Below, piece by piece: positions 12,273-24,200 of a stretch of DNA of 64,000 nucleotides. Below the pieces are notes generated by a model, which saw only the letters and a list, made by a program, of their open reading frames with translations, was not told the origin of the DNA and did not search any database. Within the stretch, counting starts at the first letter, position 1; each line of letters begins with the position of its first letter. Source of the stretch: Strongylocentrotus purpuratus (lineage: Eukaryota > Echinodermata > Echinoidea > Camarodonta > Strongylocentrotidae); contig NW_022145594.1 of NCBI RefSeq assembly GCF_000002235.5, positions 20,489,390-20,553,389 of the forward strand, given 5' to 3'. The position numbers and the translations under genes were made by a program.

Positions 12273-13395
12273 GTAAGTCAAAAATGCGAGGTTTATATGC
12301 ATAATTTGTAGCCATTGAACACTTTTGCAAAGTCCATGTGATCTGTTATGCTAAAGAAGATTGATTGATTTCTTAATAACTTTCCATGTCCGAACTACCC
12401 ATATTCAAAGTTTAAAACACCTACAAAATGAACATATTAGATTTTGATTTTATATTCAACGTCTTGTCTTCTCTTTCAACATTATTTAGTCCTCACAAAA
12501 TAGTGTAGTAGGGTATACCCAAAATTGGTTGAAAACTCTATCAATGTCGTGTACCCCCCTCCACCTTGCAGCAGTTTCAGATTTCAGTTTAATATTTTAC
12601 TGCTGTTATGTCAGTGCTCATATGCTACTTGATGACAATCAAGCTCTTTAGCATTTTATATTACAATACCCTAATGCTCTTTATTTCACAGCTAATTTAT
12701 TGTGAATTGCTTTTAGTAGTATCACTAGTAACTTGTTATTGATCAGCATATACGAAACCGTCTAGCTTTTGGACAAGTAGCATACAAATATTAAGTCATA
12801 CATGAATTTGTATTGTAAAACTGCAGGAAATGTGTGACTCAAAGACACCCTCAAAGCCTAGACATGAATGGTACGAGAATACTCTGGACTGATAATGGAA
12901 CTACAACATATCCAGAACAGAATCAGTAGTGAAAAATATCTAATATTAGATCTATTACTATTTGTAGTGTCAAGAACTTTCTAAGGAGAAACTCATTCAA
13001 AACTCTCATCCTACTGGTTGAGGAACAACTTGAATGAGAAAGAGCCAACCAAATATTTTTAAAGAAACGAATGACAGAGTTGCCTCTCCAAAAATCCTGG
13101 GTGATCTGCCTTGTCGAGTAATCAGTCTACCCCATTGAAAACAATGAACTCCTTTGGTAGCTTGAAACCAGACAAAACGCATTAATAGATATATGATCAT
13201 ATTGGGGTTACTTGTCTTCCCGAAGGTTTATTTTTCTGAAGGTGTATATATTCCATAAGATGAAACAACTTCCCCATACCTGCAATAGCCCCTTAGGGAA
13301 AACAACTCCAAAAACAACCCTCTTATGGGACGTAATGTTCTGTTGGGATCAGATGTTTGATAAATGCTCTTAAATTCTTTCTCAACTCTTTTCAG

Positions 13396-13434
13396 ATGAG
13401 CGATATCCGAGGGTCGTCTACGTCGTCTGGTTAC
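13396..13434 (+). CDS. Candidate 39-nt cassette exon B2
   Basis: Acceptor CTCTTTTCAG, donor TAC|GTAAGT; reads MSDIRGSSTSSGY in phase 0. Differences from B1 are few and leave both splice sites and the frame intact. Confidence 0.5.
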
Positions 13435-14553
13435 GTAAGTCTAAAATGCGAGATTTATATGCATAATTTGTAGCCATTGAACACTTTTTCCAAGTCCATG
13501 TGATCTGTTATGCTAAAGAAGATTGATTTCTTAATAACTTTCCATGTCCGAACTACCCATATTCAAAGTTTAAAACACCTACAAAATGAACATATTAGAT
13601 TTTGATTTTATATTCAACGTCTTGTCTTCTCTTTCAACATTATTTAGTCCTCACAAAATAGTGTAGTAGGGTATACCCAAAATTGGTTGAAAACTCTATC
13701 AATGTCGTGTACCCCCCTCCACCTTGCAGCAGTTTCAGATTTCAGTTTAATATTTTACTGCTGTTATGTCAGTGTTCATATGCTACTTGATGACACTCAA
13801 GCTCTTTAGCATTGTATATTACAATACCCTAATGCTCTTTATTTCACAGCTAATTTATTGTGATTTGCTTTTAGTAGTATCACTAGTAACTTGTTATTGA
13901 TCAGCATATACGAAACTGTCTAGCTTTTGGACAAGTAGCATACAAATATTAAGTCATACATGAATTTGTATTGTAAAACTGCAGGAAATGTCTGACTCAA
14001 AGACACTCTCAAAGCCTAAAACATGAATGGTACGAAAATACTCTGGACTGATAATGGAACTACAACATATCCGGAACAGAATCAGTAGTGAAAAATATCT
14101 AATATTAGATCTATCACTAATTGTAGTGCCAAGAACTTTCTCAGGAGAAATTCATTCAAAACTCTCATCCTACTGGTTGAGGAACAACTTGAATGAGAAA
14201 GAGCCAACCAAATATTTTTAAAGAAACGAATGACAGAGTTGCCTCTCCAAAAATCCTGGGTGGTCTGCCTTGTCGAGTAATCAGTCTACCCCATTGAAAA
14301 CAATGAACTCCTTTGGTACCTTGAAACCAGACAAAACGCATTTATAGATATATGATCATATTGGGGTTACTTGTCTTCCCGAAGGTTTATTTTTCTGAAG
14401 GTGTATATATTCCATAAGATGAAACAACTTCCCCATACCTGCAATATCTCCTTAGGGAAAACAACTCCAAAACAATCCTCTTATGGGACATAATGTTCTG
14501 TTGGGATCAGATGTTTGATAAATGCTCTTAAATTCTTACTCAACTCTTTTCAG

Positions 14554-14592
14554 ATGAGCGATATCCGATGGTCGTCTACGTCGTCTGGTTAC
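14554..14592 (+). CDS. Candidate 39-nt cassette exon B3
   Basis: Acceptor CTCTTTTCAG, donor TAC|GTAAGT; reads MSDIRWSSTSSGY. The intron that follows is cut short by a recombination join about 6 bp past the exon end. Confidence 0.45.
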
Positions 14593-14726
14593 GTAAGTAA
14601 TTCCCCATACCTGCAATATCCCCTTAGGGAAAACAACTCCAAAAACAACCCTCTTATGGGACATAATGTTCTGTTGGGATCAGATGTTTGATAAATGCTC
14701 TTAAATTCTTTCTCAACTCTTTTCAG

Positions 14727-14765
14727 ATGAGCGATCTCCGAGGGTCGTCTAGGTCGTCTGGCTAC
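14727..14765 (+). CDS. Candidate 39-nt cassette exon B4
   Basis: Identical to B1 in exon sequence (MSDLRGSSRSSGY), with the same acceptor and GTAAGT donor. It lies only 134 bp after the end of B3, so the intervening intron would be unusually short. Confidence 0.45.
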
Positions 14766-16018
14766 GTAAGTCAAAAATGCGAGGTTTATATGCATAATTT
14801 GTAGCCATTGAACACTTTTGCCAAGTCCATGTGATCTGTTATGCTAAAGAAGATTGATTGATTTCTTAGTAACTTTCCATGTCCGAACTACCCATATTCA
14901 AAGTTTAAAACACCTACAAAATGAACATATTAGATTTTGATTTTATATTCAACGTTTTGTCTTCTCTTTCAACATTATTTAGTCCTCACAAAATAGTGTA
15001 GTAGGGTATACCCAAAATTGGTTGAAAACTCTATCAATGTCGTGTACCCCCCTCCACCTTGCAGCAGTTTCAGATTTCAGTTTAATATTTTACTGCTGTT
15101 ATGTCAGTGTTCATATGCTACTTGATGACACTCAAGCTCTTTAGCATTTTCAAAGTTTATTACAATACCCTAATGCTCTTTATTTCACAGCTGATTAATT
15201 GTGAATTGCTTTTAGTAGCATTAATTGTAACTTGTTATTATCAGAATATACGAAACTGTCTATCTTTTGAACAAGTAGCATACAAATATGAAGTTATACA
15301 TGAATTTGTATTGTAAAACTGCATGAAATGTGTGACTCAAAGACACCCTCAAAGCTTGGACATAAATGGTACATAAATACTCTGGACTGATAATGGAACT
15401 ACAACGATCCAGAACAGAATCAGTAGTGAATATATATATATATATATAATGTAAGATCTATTACTAATTGTAGTGCCAAGATCAACTTGCTAAGGAGAAA
15501 AATCATTCAAAACTCTCATTCTACTGGTTGAGGAATGACTTGAACGAGAAAGAGCCAACCAAATATTTTTTATAGAAACGAATGATGGAGTTGCCTCTTC
15601 AAAATTCCTATATGATCTGCCTTGTCGAGTGATCAGTCTTCCTCATTGAAAACAATGATCTCCTTTCATATCTTTAAACAAGACACAACGCTCTAATAGA
15701 TATATGATTAAATTGGGTTACTTGTCTAGCTAAATGGCTCTGTCAGAAAAATCAGCCTTTCCAATGTAAACAATTATCTATGTTGGTTCTTAGATACAAG
15801 GCACAATGTTGAGATATATAATCATAATTATGGTGATTACTTCTCTTTCCAAAGGTTTATTTTTCTGAAGGGGTATATATTCCATAAAATGACACAAATT
15901 CCCCATACCTGCAAAGGGGAAACAAAGTCCAAAACAACCCTCTTTATATGGGACATAATGTCCTGCTGGGATCAGATGTTTGATAAATGCTCTTAAATTC
16001 GTCTTCAACTATTTTCAG

Positions 16019-16057
16019 ATGAGCGATCTCCGAGGGTCGTCTACGTCTGTTCGTTCT
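16019..16057 (+). CDS. Candidate 39-nt cassette exon B5
   Basis: Acceptor CTATTTTCAG, donor TCT|GTAAGT; reads MSDLRGSSTSVRS. It is the most diverged copy but keeps length, phase and splice signals. A further exon with phase 0 at its start and phase 1 at its end would be needed to join it to the exon at 20089. I did not find a convincing one. Confidence 0.45.
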
Positions 16058-16490
16058 GTAAGTAAAATATACGAGGTTTGTATGCATAATTTGTAGCCAT
16101 TGAACACTGTTGCCAATTCCTTGTGTTCTGTTATGTTAACGAAGGGTGATTTCTTTGTAACTTTCCATGTCCGAACTAAACATATTCAAAGTTTAAAACA
16201 CATCAAAAGAAGAACAAAATAGATTTTGATTTTATATTCAATGTCTTGTATTCTCTTTCCACATTATGTAATCCACACAAAACAGTGTAGTACGGTATAA
16301 CTCAAATTAGTGGAAACTCTATCAATGTATCCCCCCCCCCCCCCTCCCCTTCACCTTGCAGCAATTTCGGATTTCAGCTTGATATTTTACTGCTGTTATG
16401 TACGTGTTCATATGCTACTTGATAACACTCGAGCTCTTTTACCATTTTCAGAGTTTATTACAATACCCTAATGCTCTTTATTTCACAGCT

Positions 16491-17008
16491 AATTAAATGT
16501 GAATTGCACATTGAAAACAGTGATCTCATTTGGATACCCAACACAATGCTTAGATATATGATTATATGGGAGTGACTCATTTTTCAAAGGTTTATATTCA
16601 TGAAGGTTAATTATTTCAAATCACTACGTTCCCATACCAGCGGGTTTGTAATTGTGAATAATAATAGGGTCCATAATTGTAAACGTTTGATGCATTACCT
16701 CTAAAGTTTGGAATTCCGAAGGCTCATTATATCTACAATAAAAGTTCATTATTCCGAAAAAGAAACACAGTTCAGAATTGTGAAAAGGATTTTTTTTTTA
16801 ATTCCAGAAACGAAATAGGGTAAATTATTCAATTTCTTTTCCTAATTCCAAAAATTCTTCAGGGTTTTATTTTGGCTGAAAATATTTGTTTGGTTTAAGA
16901 AACCAATATGAACCATGAATTGAAATATGGTAAGGGTTAAGACTCACAAAAGACGGCTGAGGCCTTGGAGTTGCTCCAAAAGGGCTATAAAGATCAGCTA
17001 CTCACAAA
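16491..17008. other. Degenerate array end; no gene
   Basis: A partial B unit ends near 16620. It is followed by short repeated 'cataattgtaaac' and 'attccgaa' motifs (16670-16860). No frame supported. Confidence 0.4.
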
Positions 17009-17211
17009 TACCCCCTTGGACAAAGGACAACCCCCTCCCCCTTGAGGACAATTACCCTTGAACAAATCTGCTTTTATTAAAACCAATTTATTATCAGGGT
17101 GGACCTCCCCTTTAAGGAACAGGGGGTAATTTTCAGGGGTTGGGGTTGGACAGTCCAGGGGGTATTTTTTTTCTAGGGGGTGATTGTCCAGGGGGTAATT
17201 GTCCTGATTCG
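17009..17211. mobile_element. 203-bp insertion with 12-bp target duplication
   Basis: The direct repeat GCTACTCACAAA flanks it at 16997-17008 and 17212-17223. The body is made of ACAATTACCCCC-type motifs on the left and GGGGGTAATTGTCC on the right, like the ends of the foldback element at 23082-25780. It has no coding capacity. It is probably a small, truncated relative of that foldback family. Confidence 0.7.
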
Positions 17212-17223
17212 GCTACTCACAAA

Positions 17224-19205
17224 AGTAGAGCCCCGCTTGAAACTTATTTCTGAGGTAATGGGAGCACAGAAAATCTCTGTTTCCATATAAAAATGCAATG
17301 GTGCATTGTGGGTATGAGGTTGTGATGGTCAAATATGTCTCAGGTACCCCAAATTTGATTGTAAAGGCCCAAATGTAACATAACATGTTAAGAGCATCAG
17401 ACTATAGTGACATAATTCTCTTTCTACAGGCATTTAGAAGTGTGCTATACTGAAAATACTTGTGAAGTCGACCAATATTAAATCATTTAGGAGGCGCCTG
17501 AAGGCCCCCTAGAGCCCTGAGGTTATTCACAATGGGACATGAATCTCCTATCGGAAATGAAAAATCATGTATTTTATCTACTCACATTAAAACATAAGCT
17601 TTGTGATTTGCTTTACCCATTGATGCAAGTAATGGACAATAAATAATACACAGCGGGCATCTAGGCCTTCCATTAAAATGTTTTAGGTCCTTTTTTCTTC
17701 ATTTTGTCCTTTTTAGATTGGAAATCGCTTTTCTAGCCCGTCTGCCTTGGAATAATCCAAGAGAAAGTTGATAAAATATTGTTGATATCTTAATTTAAAT
17801 TCACATCAATTCTTGGTGGAGGCTCTCTGTAGAGTAAGAAATATCTTATGAGAACTGTTCATGTTTTCTGATTGCATTTCATAATCAAAGGAGCTAGAAG
17901 GAGTTCTACTACACACTCGGAGACTGATTGTGTATGATAGATATAGCAAAACACATATCGGGCCTGGAAGAGAAGGTACGTGCAAAGATATCAGACGAGA
18001 TTCAAAATCATTACTCGAAAACCCTGGTGCTTTAAAATCATCTAATAAAAGTTTTGGGACGTCAAGCTAACCACATGAATGAAAAATTCTGTAGGTATTT
18101 TCCCTGTTCTCCCAATTAGGTTTACAAAATGTTCTAAAAAAAGAAATACAAATGACAGGAGTTTTTTCTTAGAATACGTGAAAAATATTCTATTTTGCCT
18201 GAAAATATCTTATGTGCCTTTTCAAGCATTTTATAAAGAATTCATCCACTTCCGTCAGACATTAAATGAAGGAGTACATGTGAATAAAATGTTGAATTAG
18301 CCTCATGTACAGGCGGCTAACTTGAGGATGAACGTGCACTCAAAGCTACAGGTAGTCGGTAGGCAGTAGCTAGGACATTTTGAATAAAAATATGCCAGCC
18401 TTTGTGTATACCTGTAGCAATAACCAATGTTCAAAATGAAGACATATTACACCTGTACATGTTTGCATGATCATCATCGTAGATGTATTGTGGTCTAAAA
18501 TATATGGTTGGTATGGTTTAGGGCTCAAGTCCTGTCGCAGCACTAATGTCCTTTTGAAAACATTGATCTAAAATTTGCCACTCTCCACTTGTGGTAAAAT
18601 GGAAACCTTACAGGAAGTTATTCTTTGCTCCTTTGCCTTAGGGCAGCTTGAATTAAAGCTACCACTAAAGATACTAATAGGACTTTCTATGCACCTTGAG
18701 CATTCCCTGGAATATACAAATGTGTTTATGGTTATTGCTATTTTTATGATGATAATTTTCATTATTTATATCATTATTATTATTATTATTATAATTATTG
18801 TTATTGGTACAGTTAAAGTTATTAGACATCATTAGACATCAAGTCACAAATTTACTTATTTCCTATTGTTCCCTATGTGGTATCTACATGTATACAAAGT
18901 ACATGTAGTGTCAATCTACAACATTCAGTAATTCAGTAAAATATCTGGATAGATTCAATAAAGTCTTTTAATTTATCACATGTGTTTGATGGAGCCAAAA
19001 CTGGGATCAGGATAAAAAGAAAATATTTTGAGGAGTCTTTTAACTCTTACAGTACTGATCTAGACAACCACCCACCCCCCCCTTTTATTTCTTAAAATAG
19101 TCTTTTACAAATCACCATTTTTGTAAACATGTTATGTGGAATGAAGGGTGTTTATCAACTAGAAGGATATGTTATATAGATTATATGATTGTGTTATTCA
19201 TTTTT
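17224..19205. other. No gene supported
   Basis: Unique-looking AT-rich DNA with an ATT microsatellite near 18765-18800. Open frames at 18079-18300 and 18575-18835 lack splice context or family resemblance. Any exon joining the cassette array to 20089 would have to lie here or at 16058-17008. Confidence 0.4.
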
Positions 19206-19965
19206 ATGCCTCCGCTACAAAGTAGCCGGAGGCATTATGTTTTCGGGTTGTCCGTCCGTCCGTACGTACGTCCGTACGTCCCGTTCTCGTGATCGCGTTA
19301 TCTCAAGAACAAATTAATGGATTCCCGCCAAACTTGGGTCATGTATGTATCTTGCAGAGCCAATGAACTGATTAGATTTTGGGGTCGCGAGATCCAAGGT
19401 CAAAGGTCACAGGGCTCATTATGTATGCAAAACTAGCTCGTGATCGCGTTATCTCAAGAACCCATCGATGGATTCCCGACAAACTTGGGTCATGTATGTA
19501 TCTTGAAGAGCCGATGAACTGATTATATTTTGGGGTTGCGAGATCCAAGGTCAAAGGTCACAGGACTCATTAAGTATGCAAAACTAGCTCGTGATCGCGT
19601 TATCTCAAGAACCCATTGATGGATTCTCGCCAAACTTGGGTCATGTATGTACCTTGTAGAGACAAGGAACTGTTTAGATGTTTGGGTCACAAGATCCAAG
19701 GTCAAATGTCACAGGGCTCATTATGTTTTCAAAAATAGCTAGTGATCGCTTTATCTCAAGAACCTATTGATGGATTCCCGCCAAACTTGGGTCATGTATT
19801 TATCTTGCAGAGCCAATGAACTGATTAGATTTTTGGGGTAATGAGGTCAAAGGTCACAGGGCTCATTATGTATGCAAAAATAGCTCGCTTCTGTTTTGGT
19901 TTGTAAAATTGCTCCATGGCGGAGGCATCATTTTCGACTACGTGTGGTCGAAGGTCCATCTAGTT
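19206..19965. repeat. Element with four 151-bp tandem repeats and TGCCTCCGC ends
   Basis: It opens with a short palindromic end (ATGCCTCCGCTACA, GTAGCCGGAGGCAT) and CCGTCCGTCC repeats. Four units follow, starting CGTGATCGCGTTATCTCAAG or close variants at 19288, 19439, 19590 and about 19740, a regular 151-bp period. It closes with GGCGGAGGCAT at 19918-19928. I recall this kind of repeat from several marine invertebrate genomes. Open frames on the minus strand are repeat artefacts. Confidence 0.75.
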
Positions 19966-20088
19966 ATATCAATTACCTCAGGCTCATCGCAAAATTTTCA
20001 TCAGTTATTATATAATGCTGTCAAGTGTACTTTCCTGTGAATTGGGAGGCCACAAAAATGGGTTGTTTTATTGTCTTATTTTATTCAG

Positions 20089-21234
20089 GCAAGAAATCTG
20101 GGCAGGAAACTGTTATGAGGGATGATGCTGGACTAGAGCTACATGTCGAGTGGATGAGCAACGGTGATAAGACTCATCTTGTACTATGGGATCATGCCGA
20201 TCACTTCCAAGATGTCATCTCCATACTGGCTCCATTGTGTCCGGCAGTGAAGCATTTCTCCATTGATTTATACATGATAGATTTACATCAATCTACCCAC
20301 ATGCCTAAGCCTATGCCTATGCCTATGAGATCTGTCATCACAGTTTATATTAAGTCCCTGAATTGGAGTAGCACACTCCATGAGGCACTATTGGCTGTCA
20401 GTAATTTGTTTCCAAATGCAGAGAGTCTAGATGTGCAAATGGATATTCTAAGTTCTCAATCCAATCAAGCATACTTTCCAGAGGTAAATTCATCATCATC
20501 ATTGAGGGAGCTTAAATTAAGATTAAGATATGAGGGCAGTTATTCATATCAGGTAAATACAAACAGGCTGTTAATTGATATTTCTACGTCCTGTCCAAAT
20601 ATCGTATCACTGGTGTTATCGGGCTTTGGAATATGGCTATTGAACAAGTCAGGCAAAGACATTACACCATACAAGATGCCACATCTGACCAACATCCAAC
20701 TTGAAACATTTGGGACGGATGATTGCTGCCGATTTGAAATATTTACGAATGTACTACATATAGTGTATCAAAGTCCACGTTTGAAGCTTGTTGAGGCATA
20801 CAAGGTGCAGCTAGGAGGTGCAGAACTTAGCTCTGTTAAGTGGTCCCGAACATCTTCAGGTTGTGAGCTACAACTTGAAGGTGCATCAGCAGCTGTACCA
20901 ATGACTGACCTAATGCATCTTGTGTCGAATGAACTCAAAGGAGTTACTGTCCTGACATTTGACAGGTGCAAGGTTGACATTCAGAGTATCAGTCATCCAC
21001 CGCAGGGCACGGAGGGAGAGAGTTCACTTCGAGAACTCAAGTTCTTAAATGTGGAATGCCCGTTGTCTCAAACTGACATCCACAAACTTTCAGAGATGTA
21101 TCCTAATGTAAAGGTCACAGTTGAACATAAAAGTCAGGCATCACATGAAGACTCTGAGCAGGGTACGAGGATGCCTTTCAAGCCGGAGAGGAAGACCTTC
21201 CCATCCTTCCCACCCTCCCCAACTTCTTCAACAG
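20089..21234 (+). CDS. Exon 1 (visible): degenerate leucine-rich repeats
   Basis: 1146 nt, phase 1 at both ends, acceptor TTATTCAG, donor ACAG|GTGAGT. The open frame runs a little into the upstream intron, but no convincing start context is seen there. Several LRR-like strands are visible: SSLRELKLRLRYEG, CPNIVSLVLSGFG, MPHLTNIQLETFG, ELKGVTVLTFDRCKVD and SSLRELKFLNVEC. These are spaced irregularly, as in the C-terminal repeats of large NLR families. A short coding hexamer repeat gives PKPMPMPMR near residue 70. The end of the exon is proline- and serine-rich (FPSFPPSPTSST), a likely hinge. Confidence 0.85.
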
Positions 21235-24200
21235 GTGAGTTTTAAGAGATTATACATGTATATACCTGTACTCACAGAGCCTAATTAATAAAGACTTGTT
21301 TACATATACCGAGGTACACAGCAGCGGTTTACCACATTTTTGTTTCTTTTATCTGCACTTCACAGTTTTGTGCCTGGAACACAAACTATAAATCAGTTGC
21401 ACAAGCTACTCTTCCATCCACACTCGCCATAATTAGTAGGATTTTTTTTTTTTTGAGGGGGGGGGGTTGCTCAGATACTTAAAGGGCAATCTGATCCTTG
21501 TATTAAGTTCATTTGTATGAAAGCTGAAAATGAAATAAACAAAAAGCGAAAGTTTGAAATAATTTGGACAAATAATAAGAAAATTATGAATGATTGAAAT
21601 ATGAGTTCACTAAGTCTATGCGATTTTCAAATATGCAGTTTGGTCAGTGGATTAATAATAATAATAATAATAGTGGGTTCTTGTATAGCGCTCATGTCAG
21701 TCAGATTTGTTGATGGATGGTGAATATATGGTCTAATAATCATTTAACCATAAATAATTATAATCGTCAAATGATTATTAGACCTTACTAGATGAAATGG
21801 GTATTTGACAAACTGGGAATTAGACCTACTAGAAATTAGACTAAATGAGCAATTGGCCAAATGGGCTGTAGACATATTTGAGATTAGGCGAATGGAAATT
21901 AGACCAATTGGCTGTTAGCCTAAATGGTCATTACATACAATGATAAGTGGACTAAATGATCATTAGACCATGTGGATACAAAAAGATCTGCAATAGACCT
22001 TGGCATATGTGAATGAGTCTTTAGTTGGGATATACAGACAGACAATATTTGTACAAATGAATATTGAATTATTTGTAGTAAATACCATGATTCATTCATA
22101 AACTTTGAAAATGTTTGTCACAAATCATAATTTGAAATGCAGATCTCACATCCGTATATAAAATACATTATTACACACAAATGCATTTTGTGTACTTTTT
22201 AAGTTGCTAATTGTTTTATAAGAAAATAGAATTTGCAATCATTATATTAATAGCCTAAATGAAAAGGATCTATATTCTGAATCCGTTGTTGACTGATTTT
22301 ATCTGACAGACGACCTTGTTGGAGCCAGAGCAAAGATCCAAGTGCATGAAGAACAGACAGACACCCAGAACACTGAGGAAGAAAGAAAGGAGGAAGAAGA
22401 AGAGGATCACATTGCCATGGAAAGCCTGCCCCATGAAACAGGTTAATGTTGTGCTATGATCAATATCGGCAGAAATTGATTTGGAGAATAAGGAAATGAA
22501 ATCAATGTCTCCCTAGAGCTATCTGTTGTTTCATGTCCATTGCATTTTTTTTCACAGGCATGGTAGAGACACAAATCAAAGAATAAAATATTTGAATACT
22601 TTTTACCGGTTAATGCTTAATGTATTCATGACTCGACGACATGAGAGCGAGAGTAGTACAAGCTCACATATACATATATAACACTGGATGCTGGATGGCG
22701 TAATCTCTGTAAAAAAAAATATATACACCACTATCCAACAGTGATGTTTCTTAGTGAAAATGGGCTTACCGTGCGTAGTTCTAGCCAGTAGAAAGTTTTG
22801 TAATGTTTGGCAAAACATAGAAAAACATGGTAGATTAAGATATTTTTCTATTATCTTATTATTTCATTGTATTACAACAATATATTCGTTACAGATCGGT
22901 AAAACGTAATTTTTCTAAATCCTAAATTGGAAAATAACATCATTCATGTAAATTGCTAAATCTCAAAGATTGTATATCTAAATTGATATATCTTTCCACA
23001 ATGTAGAATCTAAACTACGCAAAAGTTATGAAGAAGAAATTGAAAAAGACGCCTTTAGAAGATACACTCTAAAAAAAAATCGGTTCTAGGACAACTACCC
23101 CCTGGGCAATCACCCCCCGGAAAATTACCCCCCGGAAAATTACCCTCAAAGGACAATTACCCCCTGGAATATTACCCCCCGGAGAATCACCCCCGAGGAC
23201 AACTACCCCCCAAGGACAATTACCCCCCAGAAAATTACCCCCCGGAGAATTACCCCCCGAGGACAATTACCCCCCGAGGACAATTACCCCCTAGGACAAT
23301 TACCCCCATGGACAATAACCCCCTAGGACAATTACCCCCCAAGGAAAATTACCACCCAGGACAATTACCCCCCGAGGACAATTACCCCCATGGACACTAC
23401 TGTGTCTGGTGGCTCAGTGGTTAGAGCGCCCGTCTCATGTACGGAAGGTCGTGGGTTCGAACCCCGGCCGAGTCATACCAAAGACTTATAACAATGGACC
23501 TTCTGCCTTCTAGCTAGGCGCTCAGCATATTAGATTGGAGAAGGGTAGTAATAATTATCTTATGTTATACAGGGCCCGCTGGAAGAGCAGTTTCATAACT
23601 GAAGTGGCTACCCTGGGTAATTAAAACGTTATTATTATTATTATTATTATTACCCTCGAGGACAACTACCTCCGAGGAAAACTACCCTTCCCCCTCCGAC
23701 GACAACTCCCCCCCCCCCCCCCAGGACAATAACCCCCGGAGGACAACTACCTCCAATGACAATCATCCCCGAGGAATTTATAAGACTGTGACGTATAACG
23801 CAAACTTCTCTCCAAATTGCTATTTACAGAAAATTGCATAAACCTTCATTTTCTTTGTGATTTATGAGGTTCATTTCAGTCTTTTCAAATTATTCAATTC
23901 GATTAGGGGGGTTGTGGAGGTTGCCCAATTTCCCTGTAGTTTTGCTACCGAGTAAAGAACAGAAATTTACGGAAGCGTTAAAGTGCCATTCTACTTGACA
24001 ACATTACGAGATATTTCATCTTGTCAAGTCGACTTAATATCCAAATCATGTCGACATGTAAAGATATTTAACCTACCATGTCGACTTATCAACTTTTATT
24101 AGTCGACATGGCGAAATAAATTATGTTGCCAAGTCGACTTCACAAAAAGTTCATGTCGTCATGGCGACATAAGTTATCTTGCCAAGTTGACTTCGCATAA

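Larger units (their letters stand above)
11830..16490 (+). repeat. Tandem array of about 1.16-kb cassette-exon units
   Basis: Five B exons start at 12234, 13396, 14554, 14727 and 16019. Units 1 to 3 are spaced about 1160 bp and nearly identical over introns and exons. Between units 3 and 4 only 173 bp separate the exons: just after the unit-3 donor (about 14599) the sequence jumps back to a copy of the unit-1 segment at about 12106. Unit 5 (15480-16490) is more diverged and its exon ends SVRS. The pattern fits unequal crossing-over or gene conversion. Confidence 0.85.

Noticed and set aside
18575-18835. Open frame with a possible TTTGCCTTAG acceptor
   Set aside because: No donor of the phase needed to join the cassette array to the exon at 20089, and the 3' half is ATT microsatellite.
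23402-23480. Functional tRNA-Met gene
   Set aside because: The acceptor ends do not pair and the sequence continues into a SINE body with an ATT tail.
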